From contig JANNOS010000029.1 in the NCBI GenBank assembly GCA_031399315.1, forward strand, positions 1 through 10,343: DNA of 10,343 bases, given 5' to 3'. This DNA comes from Methylotenera_A sp031399315 (GTDB taxonomy: Bacteria > Pseudomonadota > Gammaproteobacteria > Burkholderiales > Methylophilaceae). Position 1 is the first letter of the stretch, and the number at the start of each line of letters is the position of its first letter. The position numbers and the translations under genes are program-made. The notes beneath the pieces are model-generated. The model was not told the DNA's origin. It did not search any database and saw nothing but the letters and a program-made list of their open reading frames with translations. Positions 1-6,932 of this stretch are shown in pieces.

Positions 1-41
1 ATGTAAGGATGAGAAAAACAAAAAAGACTGTGCGCCATAAT

Positions 42-86
42 TCGTAGTCGTATCGTAACCTTGCTGTAACAAAAAGTTATTAATAT
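42..86 (+). promoter_or_regulatory. Candidate PhoB-dependent promoter (Pho-box-like repeats plus -10)
   Basis: Seven-base units TCGTAGT (42-48), TCGTAAC (53-59) and CTGTAAC (64-70) begin exactly 11 bases apart, with a weaker fourth unit AGTTATT at 75-81. Seven-base half-sites spaced by four bases are the known layout of PhoB sites; CTGTAAC matches the half-site CTGTCAY at 6 of 7 positions, TCGTAAC at about half. A -10-like TAATAT (81-86) starts 10 bases after the 18-base box 53-70, the spacing I recall for E. coli phoA. No good -35 hexamer is present, as expected of an activator-dependent promoter. An overlapping sigma-70 reading is TTGCTG (61-66), 17 bases, TATAGA (84-89). The inferred target is the whole downstream cluster to 7604. 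The half-sites diverge from the enterobacterial consensus, so this is a hypothesis. Confidence 0.45.
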
Positions 87-152
87 AGAGTCCTCATTAG
101 GTGGCTAGGTAAATATTCCCTACTGCTTCTTTTTTCAGGGCTCTATTTCTTT

Positions 153-1877
153 ATGCGCAAACAAAATAACTATAAAACACGCACAGTTATTTTCACTCTT
201 TTAATGCTTGTGCAAGAGATTTCTGCGCATGCTGGTGAGGCTGCAAGCGCTAGTGCTGAAGTTGGGGCAACGTCAAGTGCTGTGCAAAAAAGTGATGTTC
301 AATCTGATGTGGCAAATAAACCTGAAGTAGAAGTTAAACCACTAGATAACCAAGCCGCAGCTGGTGAAAAATCACCAGAAAAAACTACTGAAAAATCTAA
401 AGAAAAAGCCGTTAACTACTTTGATATTTTAGAGTTTCAGGTCGAAGGCAATACCAAACTCCCTCAAGTCAAAATTGAAGCTGCTGTTTACCCACACATG
501 GGTGAAAAAAAGACAATCGATGATGTAGAAAAAGCGAGAGAAGGGTTAGAAAAAGCTTACCATCAAGCAGGCTATTTAACGGTGCTGGTAGATATTCCTG
601 AGCAAGAAGTTAATAGAAAAATAGTTAAATTAAACGTTACAGAAGGTAAAGTTGCCAAACTGCGGATTAAAGATTCGCACTATTACTCTTTAGGGCGGAT
701 TAAAGAGTTATCACAATCAGTCAAAGAGGGTGAGGTACCCCACTTTCCTGCGCTACAGCAAGATGTCACGCGCTTAAACCGCACTGCCGATAGACGCGTA
801 ACCCCAGTGTTAAAAGCAGGTAAAGAATTTGGTACGGTAGACGTTGAATTAAAAGTCGACGATAAGCTACCACTTCATGCTAGCTTGGAATTGAACGATC
901 GCTATAGCCAAGATACAACAAGATGGCGTTTAGGCGGCTCAATTCGATATGACAATTTATGGCAGCGTGACCACAGTTTGTCCTTAGGGTTTCAGTTGTC
1001 GCCACAGAATATTGATGAAGTTCAAGTCGTTTCTGCCAATTATTTAATGCGCTTTGATACTAGTGACATGTTGCTAGCTTTATATGGTGTGCATTCCAAA
1101 AGTAACGTTGCAACGGTGGGCGGTATTAATATTTTAGGTAACGGTACTATTTTTGGTGCACGTTTAATTAAACCTTTGCCCTCTGTTGAAAACTATTTCC
1201 ACTCAATCTCTTTCGGTGCTGATTATAAGGACTATGGTCAAACAGTGGTGTTTGGCGATAAATTTAGTACGCCAATTACATACGTGCCCTTGTCAGCATC
1301 CTATTCTAGTAATTGGCAAGGTACGGGTAGTAGCACGCAATTTACTGTAGGTCTTAACTTCGGTCTTCGTGGTTTAGTTGCTGATGAAAAAGAGTTTGAT
1401 GACAAAAGACCCGGCGCAAAACCTAATTTCTTTATCGCAAAAGCTGAGGTAGAGCATACACATACTTTGCCAAAAGGTTTCGAAGGATATATTAAATTAG
1501 ATGGGTTTTTCTCAGGCTCACCTCTGATTTCTAATGAGCAGTATCTTGCTGGTGGCGCTGATACGGTGCGTGGTTATTTAGAGGCAGAGGCCTCTGGTGA
1601 TCAAGCTGTACATTCAACCTTAGAAATTCGTACACCACAATTACTAAAAAATATAGCTTGGATCCAGGATTTTAAACTTGCGGCTTTTTATGATATCGCT
1701 AGATTAAATACTATCGATGCTGATTCAAGTACGCTGTCAGGCACTGGCTTTGGTTTGCGGTTAAAAGCGTTAAAAGGACTTAATTTTAATCTTGATTTGG
1801 CTGTGCCGCTTAAAGATAGTTTAGCAACAAAACAAGGCGATTTGGCAAGCCATATGCGGCTTTGGTACGAATTTTAA
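153..1877 (+). CDS. TpsB/ShlB/FhaC-family two-partner-secretion outer-membrane transporter
   Basis: This is an outer-membrane pore of the Omp85 superfamily that exports a large partner exoprotein (TpsA). Residues 1-27 form a signal peptide (likely cleavage SAHA/GEA). Residues 28-88 are a Lys/Glu/Ser/Ala-rich low-complexity linker. Residues about 90-165 fit a ShlB-type POTRA domain and 166-237 a second POTRA. From about 240 to the C-terminal Phe the sequence alternates as a beta-barrel. The L6-loop signature VRGY is intact at residues 472-475. Length 574 aa is typical of TpsB. The ATG at 153 has only a weak AGGG at 137-140 upstream. It heads a co-directional cluster with ExbB/ExbD/TonB genes, and the next gene starts 53 bases after its stop. 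No TpsA partner is in the window, so the cargo is unknown. FhaC versus ShlB subtype cannot be settled by eye. Confidence 0.9.
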   Translation: MRKQNNYKTRTVIFTLLMLVQEISAHAGEAASASAEVGATSSAVQKSDVQSDVANKPEVEVKPLDNQAAAGEKSPEKTTEKSKEKAVNYFDILEFQVEGNTKLPQVKIEAAVYPHMGEKKTIDDVEKAREGLEKAYHQAGYLTVLVDIPEQEVNRKIVKLNVTEGKVAKLRIKDSHYYSLGRIKELSQSVKEGEVPHFPALQQDVTRLNRTADRRVTPVLKAGKEFGTVDVELKVDDKLPLHASLELNDRYSQDTTRWRLGGSIRYDNLWQRDHSLSLGFQLSPQNIDEVQVVSANYLMRFDTSDMLLALYGVHSKSNVATVGGINILGNGTIFGARLIKPLPSVENYFHSISFGADYKDYGQTVVFGDKFSTPITYVPLSASYSSNWQGTGSSTQFTVGLNFGLRGLVADEKEFDDKRPGAKPNFFIAKAEVEHTHTLPKGFEGYIKLDGFFSGSPLISNEQYLAGGADTVRGYLEAEASGDQAVHSTLEIRTPQLLKNIAWIQDFKLAAFYDIARLNTIDADSSTLSGTGFGLRLKALKGLNFNLDLAVPLKDSLATKQGDLASHMRLWYEF

Positions 1878-1916
1878 ATATGAAGTAATGCGTAAATTAG
1901 ATTTAGTAAATTAACT

Positions 1917-1922
1917 TAGGAA
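1917..1922 (+). promoter_or_regulatory. Shine-Dalgarno of the ExbB fusion gene
   Basis: TAGGAA lies 8 bases before the ATG at 1931. It is the clearest ribosome-binding site in the cluster and supports that start and the signal peptide that follows it. Confidence 0.6.
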
Positions 1923-1930
1923 TTTGGTGT

Positions 1931-3616
1931 ATGAAAAGACTTTTATTATCGTTGGTTATTGTGTGTGGCTTGCTACCGTTAACAGGCTTTGCAGAGTGGA
2001 ACAAAGACTGGACAGCGCGCAATAAAATATCGATCAATGCGCAAGGAACAACTGAGGCTGCAAACCAAGTGCCAGTGGTAGTGCGTTTGCATTCTGGAAA
2101 TTTTGACTTTACGACTGTGAATATTGATGGCTCTGATATGCGATTTATTGCTGCTGACGATAAAATTGAGCTTAGGTTTTATGTGGAAAAATTTGATGCG
2201 GTAAATGAATTGGCGGTTATTTGGGTGCAATTACCAAAAATAGATGCGGCAGAAAAAGATGCGCACTTTTGGCTCTACCATGGGAATGAAAATGCAACTA
2301 CGGCAAGCAATGCAAAGGCAACTGTTAATGCCAATACAGTCGCAGCTTTCCATTTTGCAGAAAGCGCATTAACGCAAGATAGCTCTAATACAGGCTTGGC
2401 GGCCGGTGGAGAAATTACAGTACAAAAAGCAGGCTTGATAGGTGAGGCAGCGGTGTTTGCAGAAAAGCCATTTGTAATTTCAGTGAATCCTGCACTTAAA
2501 CATACTGCTGGGGCGGCCTATACATGGTCGGCTTGGATTAAGCCTGCGAGCTTACCGCAAACAGCTACTTTGTATAGTCAAAACGATTCCATAAGTTTAA
2601 AGATTGATGCGCAAAAATTGAGCCTAAATGTAGGCGAAAGCAATATTGCAGGTGGGGAAATTAAAGCAGCCGTTTGGCAGCATGTGGCTTTTACGCTAGA
2701 AGGTGCGAAAGCAAATATTTATGTGAATGGTATTCAGGTAGGTTCTGGTGAAGCGCCAGGCGTGAATGCAGAAGCTGATGTGAAAATTGGTGAGGCATTT
2801 ACGGGTGAGATGGACGAGCTAGAAATTGACAACGTAGCACGTAGCGAAGCTTGGATTAAGTTTGCAGCCAGCAGCCAAGGTGTAGATAGCAAGCTTATAA
2901 CAGTGGCCGCAGGCGAGGGTGAAGAGGGGGAAGAAGAAGGCGAAGCTAATTACATTGGCATTTTAATTAACAGCTTAACGTTAGATGCCAAAATTGTGAT
3001 TGGTATTTTAGCCGTGATGTTTGCGATTAGCGTCTGGGTGATGTGGACTAAGTTTGCCTTGGTGGCAAAAACTGATAAAGATAATAAAAAATTCTTAGCG
3101 CGCTTTCAGAAAGCCAGCACTACCGATTTATTGCAACTAGATAAAGGCGGCAATTACAAAGACTCTAACTTGTATATGTTGTACATGGCGGGCTTGCGTG
3201 AGATTAGAAAACGTGAACACGCAGATCAAAAACTATCACTCAGCGGTGCTTCGATGGATGCGATTAAAGCCGCGATTGATGCTGATTTGGTGCGCGAAAC
3301 GCAACGTCAAAATGCTGGCATTGTATTGTTAACCATTGCGATTTCTGGAGGCCCGTTCTTAGGTTTGTTGGGTACGGTGGTTGGCGTAATGATCACCTTT
3401 GCGGCTATTGCGGCGGCGGGCGACGTAAACGTAAACGCCATTGCGCCAGGTATTGCGGCAGCTTTGTTGGCAACGGTTGCTGGCTTGGCTGTGGCGATTC
3501 CTGCGCTATTTGGTTATAACTATTTAGCCAGCCGTATTAAAAATATCACCATTGCAATGCAAATATTTGTGGATGAATTTGTCACGCGTACTGCCGAACT
3601 TTACGGTAAGGAATAA
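1931..3616 (+). CDS. exbB: DUF2341-LamG-ExbB fusion (MotA/TolQ/ExbB proton-channel family)
   Basis: This is an inner-membrane motor subunit with a large periplasmic front end. Residues 1-21 are a signal peptide (cleavage near GFA/EW). Residues about 25-125 look like DUF2341. Residues about 145-315 resemble a LamG/concanavalin-like domain, with WSAWIKP, WQHVAFTL, YVNG and a closing F-GEMDELEI motif. An acidic Gly/Glu linker (about 327-338) follows. The ExbB part has a first membrane helix at about 355-373, a cytoplasmic stretch, and helices at about 463-496 and 503-530 with the signatures GLLGTVVG and ALLATVAGLAVAIPA. Thr482 and Thr515 align with the channel threonines T148 and T181 of E. coli ExbB. 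The position matching E. coli Glu176 is Ala510. E. coli ExbB is about 244 aa, so about 330 residues are extra. The following exbD genes supply the partner subunits. The LamG domain presumably binds a glycan or protein in the periplasm; the ligand is unknown. Confidence 0.92.
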   Translation: MKRLLLSLVIVCGLLPLTGFAEWNKDWTARNKISINAQGTTEAANQVPVVVRLHSGNFDFTTVNIDGSDMRFIAADDKIELRFYVEKFDAVNELAVIWVQLPKIDAAEKDAHFWLYHGNENATTASNAKATVNANTVAAFHFAESALTQDSSNTGLAAGGEITVQKAGLIGEAAVFAEKPFVISVNPALKHTAGAAYTWSAWIKPASLPQTATLYSQNDSISLKIDAQKLSLNVGESNIAGGEIKAAVWQHVAFTLEGAKANIYVNGIQVGSGEAPGVNAEADVKIGEAFTGEMDELEIDNVARSEAWIKFAASSQGVDSKLITVAAGEGEEGEEEGEANYIGILINSLTLDAKIVIGILAVMFAISVWVMWTKFALVAKTDKDNKKFLARFQKASTTDLLQLDKGGNYKDSNLYMLYMAGLREIRKREHADQKLSLSGASMDAIKAAIDADLVRETQRQNAGIVLLTIAISGGPFLGLLGTVVGVMITFAAIAAAGDVNVNAIAPGIAAALLATVAGLAVAIPALFGYNYLASRIKNITIAMQIFVDEFVTRTAELYGKE

Positions 3617-3624
3617 GGCAGAAG

Positions 3625-4035
3625 ATGTCAGAAGGAGTAAAGGAAGAGAACCAGCTATACGACGAGATTAACATCACGCCGATGTTGGATTTGGCTTATG
3701 TGCTACTGGTGATTTTTATCATTATGACAACGGCATCGGTGCAGGGCGTTAAGGTAGATACGCCACAAACGTTAAATGCTGCGCCACTTGCAAAGCCACA
3801 AATGCGAGCGATTACAGTCACCAGCGATGGCACAATTTATTTAGATGCTTACCCAGTGGATATGGCAAGTTTAGAACAACGTTTGGCAGAATATAAAAGC
3901 GGTAATCCAGATTTGCCTGTGGTGCTAAAAGCCGATGCCGCCGCACATTATGAAAAAGTTTCTGAAGTATTAGAAATTTGTAAAAAGATAGACATTACCG
4001 AAGTGGGTTTGATTACTAAAAAAATGACTGAATAA
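3625..4035 (+). CDS. exbD: ExbD/TolR-family motor subunit, first copy
   Basis: This protein should pair with the upstream ExbB to form the proton-driven stator that energises TonB. It has a short acidic cytoplasmic N-terminus, one membrane helix (about residues 21-38) and a periplasmic domain. Asp22 in ITPMLDLAYVLLVIF corresponds to the essential membrane aspartate (D25 of E. coli ExbD). Length 136 aa is normal for the family. AAGG at 3615-3618 lies 6 bases before the ATG, and the gap from the upstream stop is 8 bases, so co-translation with exbB is likely. Its membrane segment is strikingly similar, also at DNA level, to the next gene, while the periplasmic domains differ. Confidence 0.95.
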   Translation: MSEGVKEENQLYDEINITPMLDLAYVLLVIFIIMTTASVQGVKVDTPQTLNAAPLAKPQMRAITVTSDGTIYLDAYPVDMASLEQRLAEYKSGNPDLPVVLKADAAAHYEKVSEVLEICKKIDITEVGLITKKMTE

Positions 4036-4037
4036 AC

Positions 4038-4442
4038 ATGCAAGTACAAAACGACGCACAACCTTACGACACCATTAATATCACGCCGATGTTGGATTTG
4101 GCTTATGTGCTATTAGTGATTTTTATTTTGATGACAACGGCAGGCGTGCAAGGCTTAACCATGAACCTACCTAAGCCATCTAATAAGCCTAGCACTGAAA
4201 AGCACGATATTAAAATTGTGCAAGTACAACAAGGTGGCACAGTAACAATTAATGGCGCGGGCGTGAGCATGAGCGAACTAGAAAGCCAATTAAATGCAGC
4301 AAAAGCGGCAGATCCTAAGTTTAATGTGATGATTAAAGGCGAGCCAAAAGCACCTTATGCAGGTGTGGTTGGCGTGATTGATTTGGTCAATAAGTTGGAA
4401 ATTGAAAACGTAGGTTTGGTGACAGGCCGTATTGGGACGTAG
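4038..4442 (+). CDS. exbD: ExbD/TolR-family motor subunit, second copy
   Basis: This is a second ExbD placed 2 bases after the first. The membrane segment is almost the same as in the first copy and keeps the key aspartate (Asp20). The periplasmic domain (about residues 45-134) is clearly diverged. There is no recognisable Shine-Dalgarno before the ATG, so it is probably translated by coupling to the preceding stop. Two different ExbD subunits next to one ExbB suggest a heterodimeric ExbD core rather than two independent motors. This is an inference, although paired ExbD genes are known from other Ton systems. Length 134 aa is normal. Confidence 0.94.
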   Translation: MQVQNDAQPYDTINITPMLDLAYVLLVIFILMTTAGVQGLTMNLPKPSNKPSTEKHDIKIVQVQQGGTVTINGAGVSMSELESQLNAAKAADPKFNVMIKGEPKAPYAGVVGVIDLVNKLEIENVGLVTGRIGT

Positions 4443-4444
4443 TC

Positions 4445-5176
4445 ATGCAAGTTACTTATGATCCTAGTATAGATGGCCCAGATATATCTGACACAGATAT
4501 TGACGATGAGGCAGAAAGTAGCGGCAAAGTTTGGCTTAAACGTGTTGCCATAGCACTCATCGCGCTATTGGTGTTGGGCGGTATTGGGTATGGACTTAAA
4601 AGCTTAATGTCTGGCAGTAATGAGCCACGTACAAAAGCAAAAACGACGATTAAGTTACTGCCTGATACACCACCACCTCCTCCGCCACCGCCAAAGGAGC
4701 CACCAAAAGAACAACTAAAAGAGCAACCAAAAGAAATTAAAGTGGAGCAGCCTAAGCCAGTAGAAGCACCGCCTGTTGAGAGTTTAAAAATGGAAGGCGC
4801 CGCGGGTGATGGCCCAAGCCCATTTGCTGCGGGCGCTGTCAATAACGAGTATAGCGGTGGTGATGTTAGCACGATAGGCGGCGGTCCTAATAAGAATCAA
4901 TTTGCTTGGTATACAGGCTTAATCAAAGAAAAAATAGAAGATGCTATTTCTAAAGATAAAGAGCTTGCAAGTGGCTCATATAAAGTAATTGTAAAGGTGT
5001 GGGTTGCTGCTAATGGGCGTATTCAGAAGTATGAGTTGGTGAGTTCAACTGGAGATACGGAAAAAGATGTATTGGTTAAAAAGGCACTAGACGAAATGCC
5101 ACCGTTATCTGAAGCGCCGCCTAGAGATATGCCGCAGCCTATTAAGTTAAGAGTCACATCGCGTTCAATAGGCTAG
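4445..5176 (+). CDS. tonB: TonB-like energy-transducing protein
   Basis: This is the predicted link between the ExbB/ExbD motor and an outer-membrane client. Residues 1-28 are an acidic cytoplasmic tail, longer than in E. coli TonB. Residues about 33-52 form a single membrane anchor. Residues 73-112 are Pro/Lys/Glu-rich and include eight consecutive prolines (76-83), the usual periplasm-spanning spacer. Residues about 150-243 fit a TonB C-terminal domain, with YKVIVKVWVAANGRI followed by a helix and a closing strand. The anchor has no histidine, unlike E. coli TonB (His20). Length 243 aa is typical. The ATG lies 2 bases after the second exbD stop, with a weak GGGA at 4434-4437 inside that gene, so coupling is likely. 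No TonB-dependent receptor is in the window; candidate clients are the TpsB and the porin. Confidence 0.88.
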   Translation: MQVTYDPSIDGPDISDTDIDDEAESSGKVWLKRVAIALIALLVLGGIGYGLKSLMSGSNEPRTKAKTTIKLLPDTPPPPPPPPKEPPKEQLKEQPKEIKVEQPKPVEAPPVESLKMEGAAGDGPSPFAAGAVNNEYSGGDVSTIGGGPNKNQFAWYTGLIKEKIEDAISKDKELASGSYKVIVKVWVAANGRIQKYELVSSTGDTEKDVLVKKALDEMPPLSEAPPRDMPQPIKLRVTSRSIG

Positions 5177-5239
5177 TTGAATTAAACGTTGATTTAAAAA
5201 AATAGTTAAATAGTTGAATAAAATTTTTGAATATGAAAT

Positions 5240-5244
5240 GGAAA
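5240..5244 (+). promoter_or_regulatory. Ribosome-binding site that decides the porin start
   Basis: GGAAA ends 5 bases before the ATG at 5250. The alternative in-frame starts, TTG at 5214 and ATG at 5238, have no purine-rich site at a useful distance. This favours 5250. Confidence 0.45.
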
Positions 5245-5249
5245 TTACC

Positions 5250-6920
5250 ATGAGAAAATCGCAACCACTTAAAAAGCGCTCTAAAGATACTCGGCGTAGT
5301 CATTTATCTGATATATGCGCTAACCCCATTGTTGCAACGTTAGCTGCCTTAGTGCTTGGGACTTCGGTTAGCACTGCACAAGCGGGTGAGCGTGAGTCAT
5401 TAGAACAGCTGCGTTCGACTACGACCAATTTAGTCAATTTGTTGGTGCAAGAGGGCGTGCTTAGTAAAGACAAAGCGGATGCCCTATTAAAGCAGGCTGC
5501 GCAAGACGCACAAAAAGCCAAAGAAAAAGATGCAGTTGCAACACCAGCAACAACAGCTGAATCTGTGGATGCAGCGATTGATCAGAAAATGGTACGCGTG
5601 CAATATGTACCTGATATCGTAAAAAATGAAATGAAAGAAGATATCAAAAAAGAAGTGATGAAAAACTTAAACTATAAAGCGGGTACGCGTTTAGGTATGC
5701 CAGAGTGGATTGATCGCCTTGCTTGGGAAGGCTCACTGCGTTTAAGAGCAGAGTCAGATCGATTTGGTGATGGTAATCCTACACCATTTAATTTTAATGC
5801 AGCTAATGGTACAAGCGTAAAGAATACTACAGAAGATAGAAATCGTTTGAGATTACGTGCGCAACTTGGCGTTAAGGCAGAGGTTAATGATTGGATGTCA
5901 GCTGGTATTAGAATGACAACTGGTAACTTGGATGATCCAATTTCACCTAATCAGACACAAGAGTCAGCTAGCAGTAAATTTACGATAGGCCTAGATCGCG
6001 CCTATATGAATGCCAAAATTAAACCTTGGTTAAATGTGGTAGGCGGACGTTTTGCTAACCCTTGGTTTTCAACTGATTTACTTTGGGATCCTGATTTAGC
6101 TTTCGATGGTATTGCTGCAAGCTTTACCCCCAAAATTAACGATCAATTCTCTGGCTTTGTGACTTTAGGCGCATTCCCAATTGATGAAATCGAGAAATCT
6201 TCGACTAATGAGGCTAAAAGCAAATGGATGTATGGCTCACAGGCAGGTATTAATTGGAATATTAGCAATAAATTATCGGCCAAATTGGGTGTGGCTTTGT
6301 ACGAGTTTAAGGATGTTGAAGGCGTTTCAAATGGTGTGAATGCAGGAACTAGTGGTCCTTTTAGTGCGACTGTTCCAGCTTTTAGAACCAAGGGCAATTC
6401 TACTTTTGATGTTAATGGAGGTTTAGCAACTGAACAATTTGGCTTGTCTTCAAAATTCAGAGATTTAAATGTTACTGGTCAAATTGATGTTGCGACGTTT
6501 GACCCTGTGCACATCATTTTAACAGGCGATTACGTCAAAAATATTGGCTTCGATAAGAGTGAAATTACTAAAAGAACAGGCACAGCGCCTAAAGAGGAAA
6601 CCGATGCTTATCAGCTGAAACTTGCTGTAGGCATGCCGACGACTTATCAAGCAGGGCAGTGGCAAGTATTTGGAGCTTATAAACGCTTAGAGGCAGATTC
6701 AGTATTGGATAGTTTTACCGACTCCGATTTTTACCTAGGAGGCACCAATGCTAAAGGTTGGTTGCTGGGTGGTAGCTATGGCATTGATAAAAACACTTGG
6801 CTCACCGCAAGGTGGTTTAGCGCTGATGAAATTACTCCGCGTAGCACAAGCATCGGTGGCACACCATTATCGCCGCTGTCTATAGACGTATTAATGCTTG
6901 ATCTTAATACCAAGTTTTAA
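5250..6920 (+). CDS. Porin_5-family putative outer-membrane porin
   Basis: With the ATG at 5250 the protein has 556 residues. Residues 1-45 form a signal peptide with an unusually long, basic n-region (MRKSQPLKKRSKDTRR), a hydrophobic core (IVATLAALVLG) and cleavage at AQA/GE. Residues about 47-95 are helical and probably coiled coil (ESLEQLRSTTTNLVNLLVQ, then Ala/Lys-rich). PEWIDRLAWEGSLRLRAE then opens a beta-barrel running to a terminal Phe. This order (signal, short coiled coil, YVP-IV segment, barrel) is what I know from the 'putative porin' family PF16930. The start could also be 5238 or TTG 5214, adding 4 or 12 residues. It follows the TonB gene by 73 bases and precedes the coiled-coil gene by 12. 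A role in passive uptake, for example of phosphate or an organic ester, is possible but unproven. Confidence 0.85.
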   Translation: MRKSQPLKKRSKDTRRSHLSDICANPIVATLAALVLGTSVSTAQAGERESLEQLRSTTTNLVNLLVQEGVLSKDKADALLKQAAQDAQKAKEKDAVATPATTAESVDAAIDQKMVRVQYVPDIVKNEMKEDIKKEVMKNLNYKAGTRLGMPEWIDRLAWEGSLRLRAESDRFGDGNPTPFNFNAANGTSVKNTTEDRNRLRLRAQLGVKAEVNDWMSAGIRMTTGNLDDPISPNQTQESASSKFTIGLDRAYMNAKIKPWLNVVGGRFANPWFSTDLLWDPDLAFDGIAASFTPKINDQFSGFVTLGAFPIDEIEKSSTNEAKSKWMYGSQAGINWNISNKLSAKLGVALYEFKDVEGVSNGVNAGTSGPFSATVPAFRTKGNSTFDVNGGLATEQFGLSSKFRDLNVTGQIDVATFDPVHIILTGDYVKNIGFDKSEITKRTGTAPKEETDAYQLKLAVGMPTTYQAGQWQVFGAYKRLEADSVLDSFTDSDFYLGGTNAKGWLLGGSYGIDKNTWLTARWFSADEITPRSTSIGGTPLSPLSIDVLMLDLNTKF

Positions 6921-6932
6921 CTAGGGCAGATG

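Noticed and set aside
9..47. 12-codon frame MRKTKKTVRHNS with a purine-rich stretch before it
   Set aside because: The purine stretch abuts the ATG with no spacing, the frame ends within the proposed promoter repeats, and nothing supports translation.
1979..2230. Open frame on the - strand inside the ExbB fusion gene
   Set aside because: It lies wholly within a well-supported + strand gene, and its product is compositionally odd with no recognisable domain.
4456..4872. Long - strand frame opposite the TonB gene, Gly/Ser-rich
   Set aside because: Its Gly run is just the complement of the proline codons of TonB; shadow frame.
5174..5223. Near-repeat TAGTTGAATTAAA / TAGTTGAATAAAA, 37 bases apart, before the porin
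   Set aside because: AT-rich, only two copies, one overlaps the TonB stop; no functional reading stands out.
5300..5521. - strand frame inside the porin gene
   Set aside because: Shadow of the signal-peptide and coiled-coil region; no start signal or domain.
6143..6397. - strand frame inside the porin barrel
   Set aside because: Shadow frame; no independent support.
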